Assembly: GCA_028281285.1 (NCBI GenBank)
Contig: JANQKF010000013.1
Location: 62,001 to 126,000 of the forward strand
Length of the DNA stretch: 64,000 nt
Source: Cyclobacteriaceae bacterium
GTDB taxonomy: Bacteria; Bacteroidota; Bacteroidia; Cytophagales; Cyclobacteriaceae
Direction of reading: 5' to 3'
In this document: positions 19,240-28,802 of the stretch, in pieces
How positions within the stretch are numbered: the stretch's first letter is position 1
Layout: each line of letters begins with the position of its first letter
Notes under the pieces: generated by a model
Seen by the model: only the letters and a program-made list of their open reading frames with translations
What the model was told of the DNA's origin: nothing
Database searches by the model: none
Translations under genes and position numbers: made by a program

Positions 19240-19623
19240 ATGAGTGAAGAATTTGATTATAACCAAAGAATGGACATCAGATACAATCATCATGAGGTTA
19301 TCGATATTGACCAAATTGTGGAAGAATGCACCGATCAGTGGTTCAACCAGACCCTAACAAAGGTTAATGACAGCGTTACCAGAATTGGTATCGTTGAAGG
19401 GGAATATCATTGGCACAAACACGAAAATGAAGACGAATTTTTCTTTGTGTTGAGTGGTCAGCTGTTTATCGATCTGGAGGACAAGACTATTGAACTGAAC
19501 CCTAATCAAGGCACTACCATTTCAAAAGGCGTAATGCACCGTCCAAGGGCTCCTAAAAAAACGATAATGCTAATGGTGGAGACTGATACCATTGATCCAA
19601 TTGGCACAACGGGTTCAAATTAA
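19240..19623 (+). CDS. Cupin domain protein
   Basis: This 127-residue protein is a single small cupin. Motif 1 is WHKHENEDEFFFVLSGQ (two His and Glu as metal ligands), and motif 2 is around GTTISKGVMHRPRAP (His). It resembles mannose-6-phosphate isomerase-type single-domain cupins; the substrate is unknown. It is followed 24 bp later by the VOC-membrane fusion gene on the same strand, probably in one transcript. Confidence 0.8.
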   Translation: MSEEFDYNQRMDIRYNHHEVIDIDQIVEECTDQWFNQTLTKVNDSVTRIGIVEGEYHWHKHENEDEFFFVLSGQLFIDLEDKTIELNPNQGTTISKGVMHRPRAPKKTIMLMVETDTIDPIGTTGSN

Positions 19624-19647
19624 CTACTGTTTCTCAATTTCTATTAC

Positions 19648-20655
19648 ATGAAAGAAAACAACTTCGTGTTTGCTGACCTCTCCACTTATGAGTTAGCCAC
19701 AGCCAAGCAGTTTTACTCCGCGGTTTTTAATTGGTTCTATGATTCTTCCTCGGATTACAGCATGGCCACGCATGGCGGCAATGAAATCAGTGGTCTTTAT
19801 GAAACCCCACAGAAATTCAAAGAGATGAATATGCCCTCTTTCTGGATGTCTTATATCCAGGTGAATAGCGTAGAGCGAACTGTGGAACAGGCAACGGAAC
19901 TAGGCGGAATCATCGAAGTAGTTGATCTAAACAGCCCGATTGGGAAAATCGCCCTCATCCGAGATCCCGCAGGAGCCGGATTCACCATTTATGAAGGAGA
20001 CTTGTTGAATTCCAGATATGAGAACTCAAAAAATGCCTTGGTATGGAATGAGCTACATGTATCGAGTGTGGCCAAGGTAGCTCCCTTTTATGAAGGCATA
20101 TTCAATTGGTCCATCAAAGCAGCCGGAAACGATACGTACAATGTATTAAATGGAGCCGGTGAAAAGATTTCGACCATCAGGCAGATTGACAATTCGATCA
20201 AAGGCAAGTACGAATACTGGGGTGTGTTCTTTGCAGTAGAGAATGTCCAGAAGACAAAGAACATCGTGCTACAAAATGGGGGTTCATTGATCTATGAAGA
20301 TGAGAACTTCACCGCCCTGGCTGACTCATTTGGAGCTTTCTTTCATATTGTGCCGTTGAAAGGAGATGTTGAGTCTTTCAAGCCTTCCAGGCGATCCTCA
20401 CCTGACAAATGGAAAGCTTATATCGGTCTGACCTTGATTTTTACCAGCCTATTCACAGGTTGGTATTGGTTATGGAGTATCTTCTTTGCCATATGGCTTA
20501 TTATGGACATTAAGTCCAAGAGCACCTTTATGCTGGAACCCGTACACAAAAATGAAAATCCAGTGCTCTATTGGATAATTGTCACGGTGTGGGGATTACT
20601 CAGCGTATTAAGCCTGATCTATTACGCCTTTCCGGAATTGCTACTAATCTATTGA
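19648..20655 (+). CDS. Double VOC (glyoxalase-like) protein with C-terminal membrane domain
   Basis: This 335-residue protein has two glyoxalase/VOC modules in tandem: about residues 1-122 (AKQFYSAVFNW, DPAGAGFTIYEGD) and about 125-245 (VAPFYEGIFNW, DSFGAFFHIV). About 90 residues follow with two or three hydrophobic helices (AYIGLTLIFTSLFTGWYWLW and the stretch around PVLYWIIVTVWGLLSV). VOC proteins bind small molecules at the domain interface, and tandem pairs without conserved metal ligands are often binding proteins. The membrane tail is unusual. The stop overlaps the haemoglobin gene tail-to-tail by 7 bp. Confidence 0.8.
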   Translation: MKENNFVFADLSTYELATAKQFYSAVFNWFYDSSSDYSMATHGGNEISGLYETPQKFKEMNMPSFWMSYIQVNSVERTVEQATELGGIIEVVDLNSPIGKIALIRDPAGAGFTIYEGDLLNSRYENSKNALVWNELHVSSVAKVAPFYEGIFNWSIKAAGNDTYNVLNGAGEKISTIRQIDNSIKGKYEYWGVFFAVENVQKTKNIVLQNGGSLIYEDENFTALADSFGAFFHIVPLKGDVESFKPSRRSSPDKWKAYIGLTLIFTSLFTGWYWLWSIFFAIWLIMDIKSKSTFMLEPVHKNENPVLYWIIVTVWGLLSVLSLIYYAFPELLLIY

Positions 20656-21050
20656 CCCGACTGATCACTAACCGGTTTCAGTGAATACAATTTCATAAAT
20701 ATCAGATGAGCCATTCCTCTTGCACGTTCCTTAGCGAGATGTGCGTTTCTGCCAATAAATAACTCATCAATGGTAGAAAACCAAAGCTCCAGCCAATGGC
20801 CAAAATGAACTTGTGAAATGTTATATCCCTCGTTTCGATCTACATTGGCATGGACCTGCATCGGATTTCCTTTATACTTCCTGGTGAAGAATAAATTCGT
20901 TTCCCAAAAATCAGTCAATCGGTTGATATGCTCGTCCCAATCTTCAATTGCCCGATTGAATATCGGTCCCAGTGCGTTATGAACTCTGACCTTAGAATAG
21001 AAGGTGCTCACCAATTCAAATACTTCTACTCTTGATTCAATTTCTTTCAT
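20649..21050 (-). CDS. Group III truncated haemoglobin
   Basis: From ATG 21050 the protein has 133 residues, typical of the group; an ATG at 21092 would add 14 residues not expected in the family. Characteristic are the WDEHINRLTDFWETNLFF helix, the KYKGNPMQVH segment and the helix with VHFGHWLELWF carrying the proximal His. Group III globins bind O2 or NO and are linked to micro-aerobic respiration and NO detoxification. That fits the cbb3 oxidase in this window. Confidence 0.85.
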   Translation of the reverse strand: MKEIESRVEVFELVSTFYSKVRVHNALGPIFNRAIEDWDEHINRLTDFWETNLFFTRKYKGNPMQVHANVDRNEGYNISQVHFGHWLELWFSTIDELFIGRNAHLAKERARGMAHLIFMKLYSLKPVSDQSGQ

Positions 21051-21120
21051 CCCTCTTGTTTTGCACAAAGAAGGACATGGAAGGTGAATCAAAATATGTC
21101 GGTGGATATGATTTTAAAAT

Positions 21121-23754
21121 TTATTCTGTCCTCAGTGAATCCACGGGATTGGCCCTTGCAGCTTTTAGAGAGATATAGCTCACTGAAGCCCATGCTATCA
21201 GGATGGTCACTATGCAGGCCAAGACAAAGGGCCAATAGTTCAATTCTATTCTGTATTGAAAATTCTCAAGCCATTTGGAGATAAAGAAATAGGCTGCTGG
21301 GATGGAAACAACAAATCCAATCAGTACCAGCTTAGAAAAGTCCTTAGAAATAAGCAACAGAATGCCTGAAATCGAAGCACCTAGTACTTTTCGAATGCCA
21401 ATTTCCTTCAGTCGTCTTTCTACAGAGAAAGAAACCAGCCCAAGTAATCCCAGGCAAGAAATTACTATGGCCATAGCCGAAAATGTGGTAAAAATTCCTC
21501 CAAAGACCTTGTCTTTTTTGTAGGAGATTTCAAGTTGCTCATCAAGGAACTCCCAGTTAAACGGTCGGTCTTGGAATACATTTGTCCATGCGCCACGGAC
21601 CTGATCTTCAGCAACCCTTAAATCACCTGGATTCAATTTCAAGACTATATTCCCATATCGGTTGGCATAGCCTTCCTGCATAAACATCACCAAAGGTTCA
21701 ATTTCACTATGCATTGATTTCCAATGAAAGTCTTTAGCTACGCCAATAATCTCACCTTTCTGATCATTTCTACTGATTTTCAAGCCTATCGGATCTGCGA
21801 TTTCGAAATATTTGAGGAAGGCCTCATTGACCACAAAGCCTTGGGTCACATCAGTACTCATCTCCTTATTAAACCATCTCCCTTCGGCCATTTTTATTCC
21901 CATCGTTTCCAAATAGTTGAAATCAACAGGAAGAATGCGTTGCATACTGAACTCCTTGGAGTTTCCAAAGTGAATACCATTCCCTGAAAAGAAACCCTTA
22001 GCCAAAGATCCGGTAGTCATAGAAGCTGAATTTACCACCGGTAGCTTTTCCAGTTCTTGCTTGAGTAGCACACCTTTGGTGGCTATATCACGCCAGGGTA
22101 GATCAACATAAACGATACTTTCCTTGTCATAACCCAAATCTGTTGTCCTTAAAAAGTTGAGTTGTCTTACGACCACTATTGTACACACGATAATTGCCGC
22201 AGAAATGGCAAATTGAAAAACGACCAACAGTTTCCTGACTGAGAACTTGCTTCCTCTAACTTTCAAAGTGGACTTTAATAGGTTAGTGGAAGTAAATTTT
22301 GATAAATAAAAGCCAGGATACCCTCCAGAAATTACACTGACAAGAAATAATAATGCAAAGAGGCCGAGAAGGAGTTTTCCATCATCAAACAGACTAAGAG
22401 ATAGGTTCAAATCGAAAGAATTGTTCAAGGCCTTTAAGGAAACGAACACAAGCCCTATAGACATTAATAATGATACGGTGGTAATTAGGAAAGCCTCCAC
22501 AATAAACTGAAACAGAAACTGTTTCTTTCCAGCGCCTAAGACCTTTCTCACACCTACCTCCTTCATTCGAATGGTCACCCGAGCAGTCGCAAGGTTCACA
22601 TAATTGATACAGGCGATCACCAAAATAAGAACACCGATCAAGGCGAATGTGACCACTTGATTGAGATCTCCGCGTGAATTCGTTGGCAGGCCTAACGTAT
22701 TTAGATGAATATCGGTTACGGGCTGTAGATAGTGCCTATAGAATATATCTTCACCAGCTCTGCGGATTAGCATTTCGTCAATCTTTTTCTCGACTGCTTT
22801 GTAATCACTCCCCTCTGCAATTTTAATATAAGCAGGCATATGCGTTGAATTCCATGCTCCCTTCGTACCTCGAATCAATTCCCATGACCGATGGGAAGAG
22901 ATGATCTCCATTCGGTTTGAGCTATAGCTGAGGTGTGAATCTTTGCTTAAGTCTTCAAAAATGCCATGGATGGTGTGGACATATTTCTTTCCGGAAATCT
23001 CCACCTCAATCGTCTGCCCAATTGGATTTTCATCACCAAATAGCTCAGCTCCTTTACTCTTTGAAATCATTGCCCCGTAGGGTTGATCATAGGCAGCTTC
23101 AAGGTTTCCTTGTAAAACTTCAAGACCGAATATTTCAAAAATGTCCTTCTTGAAATAGTCTATCCTCAAATCAAAAAACCGCTGCTCCCCGATTATCATG
23201 GGCTCACTGGTCCCAGCTGCTAGTCCTGAGGCAGCATACTCTACTTCGGGTATCTCCTCAAGCATGGCATCCATCAAAAGCACCGATGCATAGTTGGCTG
23301 GTTTCGGGGTATCTCCCATATAAGATGTCCCGTTCACACGAAAAACAAGGTGATTCTCAGGTATGAACTCATCATAAGAAAATTCCTTACTGACATAAAG
23401 CGCAATCACGATGACCGAGCTAAGCGCCATAAGTAGTCCGAGTACATTGACTATTGAATTAGCCTTATGTTTTACAAAATTTCTAAATGCAATGGTGAGG
23501 TAGTTTTGAAACATATCGATAAAATTGAGTTTGACTTTTTTTCTGGTAATCCGCTGAATTTTGGGGATCTCTTCAGTCTCGATCTCATGCATTACGTCAT
23601 CAAGAGCAGATTCAAAGGACTGATTGGCCTTGAACATACGCTCCTCCACAGCACAGGCTATAAAATCGATCAGTTCTGATTCGACAGAAAAGCTTTTGAA
23701 GTGCTTGTTCTGAATTTTCCTTGAGATTAGTTGAATTTGACCTTTCTTCAACAT
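21121..23754 (-). CDS. FtsX-type ABC transporter permease with N-terminal prefix domain
   Basis: This 877-residue protein starts with a soluble prefix domain (about residues 1-85, Lys/Glu-rich) often found on permeases encoded next to PadR regulators. It has a membrane helix at about 95-118, a MacB-type periplasmic core, a three-helix FtsX block with KEVGVRKVLGAGKKQFLFQF, a second periplasmic core, and a final FtsX block with EIGIRKVLGASISGILLL. No ATPase gene is in the window near it. Such permeases act in lipoprotein or peptide export, or as mechanotransmission devices. Its start overlaps the PadR stop by 1 nt. Confidence 0.88.
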   Translation of the reverse strand: MLKKGQIQLISRKIQNKHFKSFSVESELIDFIACAVEERMFKANQSFESALDDVMHEIETEEIPKIQRITRKKVKLNFIDMFQNYLTIAFRNFVKHKANSIVNVLGLLMALSSVIVIALYVSKEFSYDEFIPENHLVFRVNGTSYMGDTPKPANYASVLLMDAMLEEIPEVEYAASGLAAGTSEPMIIGEQRFFDLRIDYFKKDIFEIFGLEVLQGNLEAAYDQPYGAMISKSKGAELFGDENPIGQTIEVEISGKKYVHTIHGIFEDLSKDSHLSYSSNRMEIISSHRSWELIRGTKGAWNSTHMPAYIKIAEGSDYKAVEKKIDEMLIRRAGEDIFYRHYLQPVTDIHLNTLGLPTNSRGDLNQVVTFALIGVLILVIACINYVNLATARVTIRMKEVGVRKVLGAGKKQFLFQFIVEAFLITTVSLLMSIGLVFVSLKALNNSFDLNLSLSLFDDGKLLLGLFALLFLVSVISGGYPGFYLSKFTSTNLLKSTLKVRGSKFSVRKLLVVFQFAISAAIIVCTIVVVRQLNFLRTTDLGYDKESIVYVDLPWRDIATKGVLLKQELEKLPVVNSASMTTGSLAKGFFSGNGIHFGNSKEFSMQRILPVDFNYLETMGIKMAEGRWFNKEMSTDVTQGFVVNEAFLKYFEIADPIGLKISRNDQKGEIIGVAKDFHWKSMHSEIEPLVMFMQEGYANRYGNIVLKLNPGDLRVAEDQVRGAWTNVFQDRPFNWEFLDEQLEISYKKDKVFGGIFTTFSAMAIVISCLGLLGLVSFSVERRLKEIGIRKVLGASISGILLLISKDFSKLVLIGFVVSIPAAYFFISKWLENFQYRIELNYWPFVLACIVTILIAWASVSYISLKAARANPVDSLRTE

Positions 23755-24077
23755 CAGCTCGTCATTATTAGATTCATGGTTCGAGTAAAATCGAAATACT
23801 CCTGGATCTTAATTCGTGCTGTTTCATTACCACGAGAGGTAAGAGCATAGTATTTTCTTGTACGGTGATCCACTTCCTTTGAAGTGGTGGTCAGCACACC
23901 TTCTTTTTCCAGCTTATGTAAGGTTGGATAGAGTGCCCCAAACGTCAATTGAATTTCTCCAGAAGAAAGCTCTTTTACTTTTTGAGTGATTTCATAGCCA
24001 TACATCTGGCCATTTTCAGATAGTAACTTGAGGACAATTGTTCTCAATGTTCCCCTAATCAAGTCTTTTGAATACAT
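23754..24077 (-). CDS. PadR family transcriptional regulator
   Basis: This 107-residue protein is a winged-helix PadR regulator, with GYEITQKVKELS followed by LTFGALYPTLHKLEKEGVL and the wing strand RTRKYYALTSRG. These proteins repress neighbouring transporter genes and respond to ligands. It is translationally coupled (TGATG) to the FtsX permease and presumably controls it. Confidence 0.92.
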   Translation of the reverse strand: MYSKDLIRGTLRTIVLKLLSENGQMYGYEITQKVKELSSGEIQLTFGALYPTLHKLEKEGVLTTTSKEVDHRTRKYYALTSRGNETARIKIQEYFDFTRTMNLIMTS

Positions 24078-24188
24078 TCTGTTCCTATAATTAATTCTCT
24101 TATTCTTTATTGGGTCAGTAATTGAAGTCCATTTGGGCTCTCAACGCTTCAAGGTTAGAAAGCCGGGCTATGCAGATTGTAACGATTG

Positions 24189-25520
24189 CTACTCCTTCCT
24201 GATCCATTTATCGGGCTTCATGGTCTTTATAAAATAAAACCCATCCGTCACCCGATCCCATTGTGCCTTATCCTTTTCATAGCCATAAGGATAGGCGACA
24301 AATTTGTTTTTCAACCAACTCTCTTGACCTGCACCTCTTAATCCCACGAAGAGCGTTTTTTCACCGGATTGGTTCGCTATCCCTTCGAAACTCTCTTGTA
24401 ATGGAGGTTCAATTTTTCTTATGTCTTCATATTGCTTGAACCGGTGATTCTCAGGGTATACCGTTCCAATCTCTCCCGACCCAGCAGTGAACACCATGGA
24501 ATAAAAGGTATCTCCATAAAAATGATTTAGCCAATCCCCCATCTGATAATACGGATAGTATTCATAGGTTTTTGCCTCCATATCTCTTTCGATTGAAACC
24601 ATGTTTCTCGCGAAATGACTTGACGCTCCCCAGAGAATTATTTTCTCGTTCCTGTATATGCTATCAGTCAACCACTTTACCCGTTCTGCCATTTGCTTAT
24701 CGCGTACGATATTCTTGAAGTTGCCGATGTAGCTCACTTCCTCAGCGAACAAAATAGTTTCAAGGGTATACTTATAGACCAAATATGTCTCCCTATTATA
24801 AGAATTAAGAATTGGCTCCGGTCTCTTGACCAATTCTGATTTTAATAATGTAACTAACTGCTTTGCACGCTTTCTACCTTCGAAAGAGAAAGCTTTTGTT
24901 ACAGGATTACCCAGTCGCCCATAGACTGCGTGGATCATACTGTCCAGAATGATCCGATCTCCTTCGGAGATTGTAAAATCCAGTTCCTCACCCATATCAG
25001 ATAAAAGGCCTTTTACATTAGGGATACCGTCCGGCACCTTTTCACCATCGAATCCAGCATATATCAATGGGTTGCTTGTCTCCTTGGTTTCAGCGAAATA
25101 CTCATAAATAGGAAAGGCATATTCGCTGTTGGACCAACCCGAGTACTTAACTACTTCTTCAATTGGCTCCTTTCCAAGTTTCTGGTAGGTCTTCCAATTG
25201 CCATAAAAACCAAACTCAAATGCCAATACATTAAACCCAAATTCCTCATGCAGTAGCTTCACAAGTTGTGTCTTATGCTCGAAGGTGCCACCGTCTTCAT
25301 GAGTGGTCTCGCCAAGCGATAATACTCTAACGCCTTTCAATTCGTTTCTTAGTGCACTTTTGAATTCACTGGTAAACAGTCCGTTAGAATCAATTATAGT
25401 TACCGAATTATCCAGGAGCTCTTTGACTCTATCCTGGCCAAAAACACGGTTAGAAAAACAGAAGAATGAAGTAAGTGTGGCTAGCCCTAGCAGATACGGA
25501 ATTAGATTCTTATTATTCAT
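24189..25520 (-). CDS. Erythromycin esterase-like secreted protein
   Basis: From ATG 25520 the protein has 443 residues with a signal peptide ending RVFGQ; the ATG at 25568 would put 16 hydrophilic residues in front of it. The EreA/EreB-like fold is shown by LSLGETTHEDGGTFEHK, GFNVLAFEFGF, and further conserved segments such as IILWGASSHFARN. EreA-type enzymes open the macrolide lactone ring using a catalytic His and Glu; most environmental homologues have unknown substrates. It is monocistronic, with about 110 bp to the PadR gene. Confidence 0.8.
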   Translation of the reverse strand: MNNKNLIPYLLGLATLTSFFCFSNRVFGQDRVKELLDNSVTIIDSNGLFTSEFKSALRNELKGVRVLSLGETTHEDGGTFEHKTQLVKLLHEEFGFNVLAFEFGFYGNWKTYQKLGKEPIEEVVKYSGWSNSEYAFPIYEYFAETKETSNPLIYAGFDGEKVPDGIPNVKGLLSDMGEELDFTISEGDRIILDSMIHAVYGRLGNPVTKAFSFEGRKRAKQLVTLLKSELVKRPEPILNSYNRETYLVYKYTLETILFAEEVSYIGNFKNIVRDKQMAERVKWLTDSIYRNEKIILWGASSHFARNMVSIERDMEAKTYEYYPYYQMGDWLNHFYGDTFYSMVFTAGSGEIGTVYPENHRFKQYEDIRKIEPPLQESFEGIANQSGEKTLFVGLRGAGQESWLKNKFVAYPYGYEKDKAQWDRVTDGFYFIKTMKPDKWIRKE

Positions 25521-25607
25521 GGTATATACAAGTAAATTAAATATATCAATTACCTGAATATAATACACTCGAAAAACCCTGAACCGTTACAGTATTGGAG
25601 TGAATTG

Positions 25608-26531
25608 TCACTCTATTGTCTTGAAGAAATGGCGATAGCCTATAGTGACAGTACTCCAATCCCAGGATTTCAAACCCATATTGAAATTGGAATAAAGGGC
25701 AATGTGCTTGGTTAAACGATACGAAAATTGGTTACGCCAAAATGTGGGATAATCCCGATTCATGATATAGCCGTGATAACCCGAAATATCGGATCCCCAT
25801 CTGAATTTGCCTGTAGTCCATTCCATTCCTACACCATAAACCCCAGCATCATTTTGAAATTGCTCTGATCCATTGGGGAGGAAGTTCCGGTTGGTTTGCC
25901 AGGTGTAGAACCCGATCATTCCCTTGATCAAGAATGAACTGTTTTCTGTTTTTTTCAAGGTCTTACTCAGGGTGGCTTCCCAGAAGAACATACTTCCATC
26001 CGTAAATCGCGCATTGTTGACATTTCCTCCGGTAGTAGTCTTTGAATGGGCTCTGAAAGTGATATTGGGGCCTTTTACTTTCTCCTCATTAAGCAATCGA
26101 AGAATTACTCCAAAAGCCATGTCGCCAGTGTTCCACCCTTGCCCGTTTTGGCGTTGCATTCTACGTTCATCTCGTGTAGCTTCCGTCACCCACCACCATT
26201 CTAAAGGAATGCTGGTTACATAAAGAACAGCCTTGTCTTTGGCCAAAGGAATGTTGAATTGGGACCAGACATTGAGGGTTTGGTCACCGTTGCCAAAATG
26301 ATGTTCAACCGTGGTTTCACTCCAAATTTCGTTGTCGATAATACCGTTGGTGAGTGCCGGAACACGTAGGGCATTCGGCCCCATATATCCCGGAGAAATG
26401 CTCACATACCGACTGCGGTCGGTTCCAGCAGCATTTGGATAATCATGCAACTGATCCCACCAATCCAGGTTCTGAGCATTGACCGAAAACCCAGATAAAA
26501 ACATCAACAAAAAGAGCAGCGTGCTTCGCAT
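25608..26531 (-). CDS. Outer-membrane beta-barrel-like protein, function unknown
   Basis: This 307-residue protein has a signal peptide ending SVNAQ and many short amphipathic strands rich in Trp, Tyr and Phe. It ends in a strand with terminal GYRHFFKTIE, consistent with an outer-membrane barrel. No catalytic motif is seen, and I do not recognise a precise family. An exact TAnnTTTG box lies 7 nt upstream of the ATG, so it should be transcribed on its own although hisB ends only 25 bp away. Confidence 0.7.
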   Translation of the reverse strand: MRSTLLFLLMFLSGFSVNAQNLDWWDQLHDYPNAAGTDRSRYVSISPGYMGPNALRVPALTNGIIDNEIWSETTVEHHFGNGDQTLNVWSQFNIPLAKDKAVLYVTSIPLEWWWVTEATRDERRMQRQNGQGWNTGDMAFGVILRLLNEEKVKGPNITFRAHSKTTTGGNVNNARFTDGSMFFWEATLSKTLKKTENSSFLIKGMIGFYTWQTNRNFLPNGSEQFQNDAGVYGVGMEWTTGKFRWGSDISGYHGYIMNRDYPTFWRNQFSYRLTKHIALYSNFNMGLKSWDWSTVTIGYRHFFKTIE

Positions 26532-26538
26532 AGCAGTG

Positions 26539-26546
26539 CAAAACTA
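26539..26546 (-). promoter_or_regulatory. -7 promoter box for the barrel protein gene
   Basis: TAGTTTTG matches TAnnTTTG exactly and ends 7 nt before the ATG at 26531. The nearest upstream TTG is spaced only 13 nt away, so the -33 element is poor. Confidence 0.4.
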
Positions 26547-26556
26547 AACTTTCTTG

Positions 26557-27654
26557 CTACAATGTCCCTTTTGTGCTCGGCAGATTATCCATTTCTTCGG
26601 GATTTCTCTTTACAGCCATCTTAATTGCCTTGGCAAACGCTTTGAAGATTGCTTCAATCTTATGATGTTCATTATCTCCTTCCACTCTGACGTTCAAATT
26701 GCATTTGGATGCATCGGAAAAGGATTTAAAAAAGTGCATAAACATCTCCGTTGGCATATCCCCGATTTTCTCACGCTTAAATTCTGCTTCCCATACCAAC
26801 CAGGGCCTTCCACCAAAATCAATCGCAACTTGTGCCAGGGCCTCATCCATAGGCAGCAAAAATCCATAGCGATTGATCCCTCTCTTATCACCTATTGCCT
26901 CTGCAAAGGCTTCCCCCAATGCCAGTGCCGTATCTTCAATGGTATGATGCTCATCAATATGAAGATCGCCAATTACATGAACCATCAAATCACAACCCGA
27001 GTGCTTACCCAGTTGATCAAGCATATGATCGAAGAAGCCCAAACCCGTTTGATTATCACATTGGCCTGACCCGTCCAGGTTCAATTTCACTTGAATATCC
27101 GTTTCCTTGGTAACCCGATGAACGTCTGATACTCTGACTGGTAATTGCAGAAAATCGAAAATTTCGTCCCAACTTGTCGTAGAAAGTGCTGCTTCTGTGT
27201 TCTGCTCTTCTGATATGTATATCCCTTTCGCTCCGAGATTCTTTGCTAATTCAATATCGGTAAGCCTATCCCCCAAGACGTAGGAGTTAGTCAGGTCATA
27301 ATTACCATCAATGTATTTGCCCAATAGTCCTGTCCGCGGCTTTCTCGTATGGGCGTTTTCATGTTCGAAGGTCTTGTCAATAAGGATTTCATCAAAAATA
27401 ACTCCTTCACCTTCAAGTGTTTTTAGCATCTTGTTATGAGCGGGCCAAAAGGTATCTTCAGGGAACGAGTCGGTTCCTAATCCGTCTTGGTTAGTGACCA
27501 TGACCAACTCATAATCAAGCTGTTCGGCAATCTTTCTAAGATTGGTAATAGCACCTGGAATGAATTCCAGTTTTTCCAGTGAGTCCACCTGGTAGTCTTC
27601 AGAGGGCTCAACAATGATGGTCCCATCTCGGTCTATAAATAGTGCTTTTTTCAT
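26557..27654 (-). CDS. hisB: Bifunctional histidinol-phosphatase / imidazoleglycerol-phosphate dehydratase
   Basis: From ATG 27654 the protein has 365 residues; a 14-residue upstream extension from 27696 would run into a palindromic repeat and is unlikely. Residues 1-about 165 are the HAD phosphatase domain (FIDRDGTI with Asp8 and Asp10). Residues about 175-365 are the dehydratase, with [15 protein letters not shown] and [14 protein letters not shown] metal-binding His clusters. It catalyses steps 6 and 8 of histidine synthesis. It is the last his gene here; hisH, hisA, hisF and hisI do not follow. Confidence 0.96.
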   Translation of the reverse strand: MKKALFIDRDGTIIVEPSEDYQVDSLEKLEFIPGAITNLRKIAEQLDYELVMVTNQDGLGTDSFPEDTFWPAHNKMLKTLEGEGVIFDEILIDKTFEHENAHTRKPRTGLLGKYIDGNYDLTNSYVLGDRLTDIELAKNLGAKGIYISEEQNTEAALSTTSWDEIFDFLQLPVRVSDVHRVTKETDIQVKLNLDGSGQCDNQTGLGFFDHMLDQLGKHSGCDLMVHVIGDLHIDEHHTIEDTALALGEAFAEAIGDKRGINRYGFLLPMDEALAQVAIDFGGRPWLVWEAEFKREKIGDMPTEMFMHFFKSFSDASKCNLNVRVEGDNEHHKIEAIFKAFAKAIKMAVKRNPEEMDNLPSTKGTL

Positions 27655-27665
27655 TTTCTTCTTTC

Positions 27666-27750
27666 TGTCATTGGAGGGAACGATAGTAACAAGCAATCTT
27701 ACTTATCTGAAACCGATTGCTTCATTCGTCAAGTCGAATTCGCAATGACA
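27666..27750. repeat. Palindromic intergenic element between hisC and hisB
   Basis: The outer arms are TGTCATTG (27666-27673) and CAATGACA (27743-27750). The inner arms are AAGCAATC (27691-27698) and GATTGCTT (27715-27722). The nested symmetry and TGTCATTG ends resemble the REP/MITE-like intergenic units common in Bacteroidota. It lies inside the his operon, so it will be present in the mRNA between two coding regions. Confidence 0.6.
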
Positions 27751-27755
27751 ATTAT

Positions 27756-28802
27756 CTATTCTAATTTCCTTAATTCGTCAATAAGCTTTTTATTTTCTTC
27801 TCTGGTTCCAACAGTAATTCTAAGCGCATTCTCACAAAGTACTACTTTCGACCGATCGCGAACAATGACCTTTTTGTGAATCAGATCTGCATATACCTTA
27901 CTTGCCTTATCCAATTCCACCAGGAAAAAGTTCGCATCCGATGGATGAACCTTATGGATGATTGAGAGCCCTTTCAAGTCTCTTTCCAGTTCCGCACGAT
28001 CTTTCAGAATCTGGGCCACCATTTCTATCTTTTTGTGCGAATTGCCAAGTGCCATGAGTACAGTTTCCTGAGTCAGCCCACTTAGATTGTAAGGTGCCTT
28101 AATTCTATTTGGAATTTTCAATAGTTCAGCTGAGCCAAATGCCATTCCCAATCGAAGTCCTGCAAGCCCCCAAGCCTTGCTGAATGTTTGAAGTACTACC
28201 AGGTTCGGAAACTCATCCAGTCTGGAGATATAGCTTTCTCGGTTAGTAAAATCAATGTAGGCCTCATCGATAACCACAATACCTTTGAAATTTCTGATCA
28301 CTTTGTCGATTCTATCTTGACTGAGATCATTGCCTGTAGGGTTGTTCGGACTACAGATAAAGACCATCTTCGTATTCGTATTCACAGCATCAAGAATACC
28401 CGCATCATCAAGTTCGTAATCTTCACTTAAGAGCACTTCAATCGTTTGGACATCATTGATATCAGCTGATACTTTGTACATACCATAGGTCGGAGGATTG
28501 ATGATTACGTTATCGATCCCAGGCTCACAAAATGCCCGAAATAAAAGATCGATGGGTTCGTCACTTCCATTTCCTAGAAAAATCTGATCTGTACCAACCG
28601 CCTTTATTTCTGAAATTTTTTCTTTCAACTTTCGTTGGTAAGGGTCAGGATACCTGTTCCAATCCTGATCGGTAATCGAGCCAATTGGGTTTTCATTCGC
28701 ATCCAAAAAGATTCCGTCATCTCCCTGATAGTCATCTCTTGCCGATGAGTATGGCACCAAATCTCGAAGGTGTGGCCTTATTAACTTGAGCGGATCAAAC
28801 AT
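27756..28802 (-). CDS. hisC: Histidinol-phosphate aminotransferase
   Basis: This 348-residue fold type I PLP enzyme has the N-terminal DANENPIG segment, SPNNPTGN (151-158), IDEAYIDF (178-185) and the PLP lysine Lys209 in FSKAWGLAGLRLG. It transaminates imidazole-acetol phosphate to histidinol phosphate. The start overlaps the hisD stop by 8 bp. The gap to hisB (about 100 bp) holds the palindromic element. Confidence 0.96.
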   Translation of the reverse strand: MFDPLKLIRPHLRDLVPYSSARDDYQGDDGIFLDANENPIGSITDQDWNRYPDPYQRKLKEKISEIKAVGTDQIFLGNGSDEPIDLLFRAFCEPGIDNVIINPPTYGMYKVSADINDVQTIEVLLSEDYELDDAGILDAVNTNTKMVFICSPNNPTGNDLSQDRIDKVIRNFKGIVVIDEAYIDFTNRESYISRLDEFPNLVVLQTFSKAWGLAGLRLGMAFGSAELLKIPNRIKAPYNLSGLTQETVLMALGNSHKKIEMVAQILKDRAELERDLKGLSIIHKVHPSDANFFLVELDKASKVYADLIHKKVIVRDRSKVVLCENALRITVGTREENKKLIDELRKLE

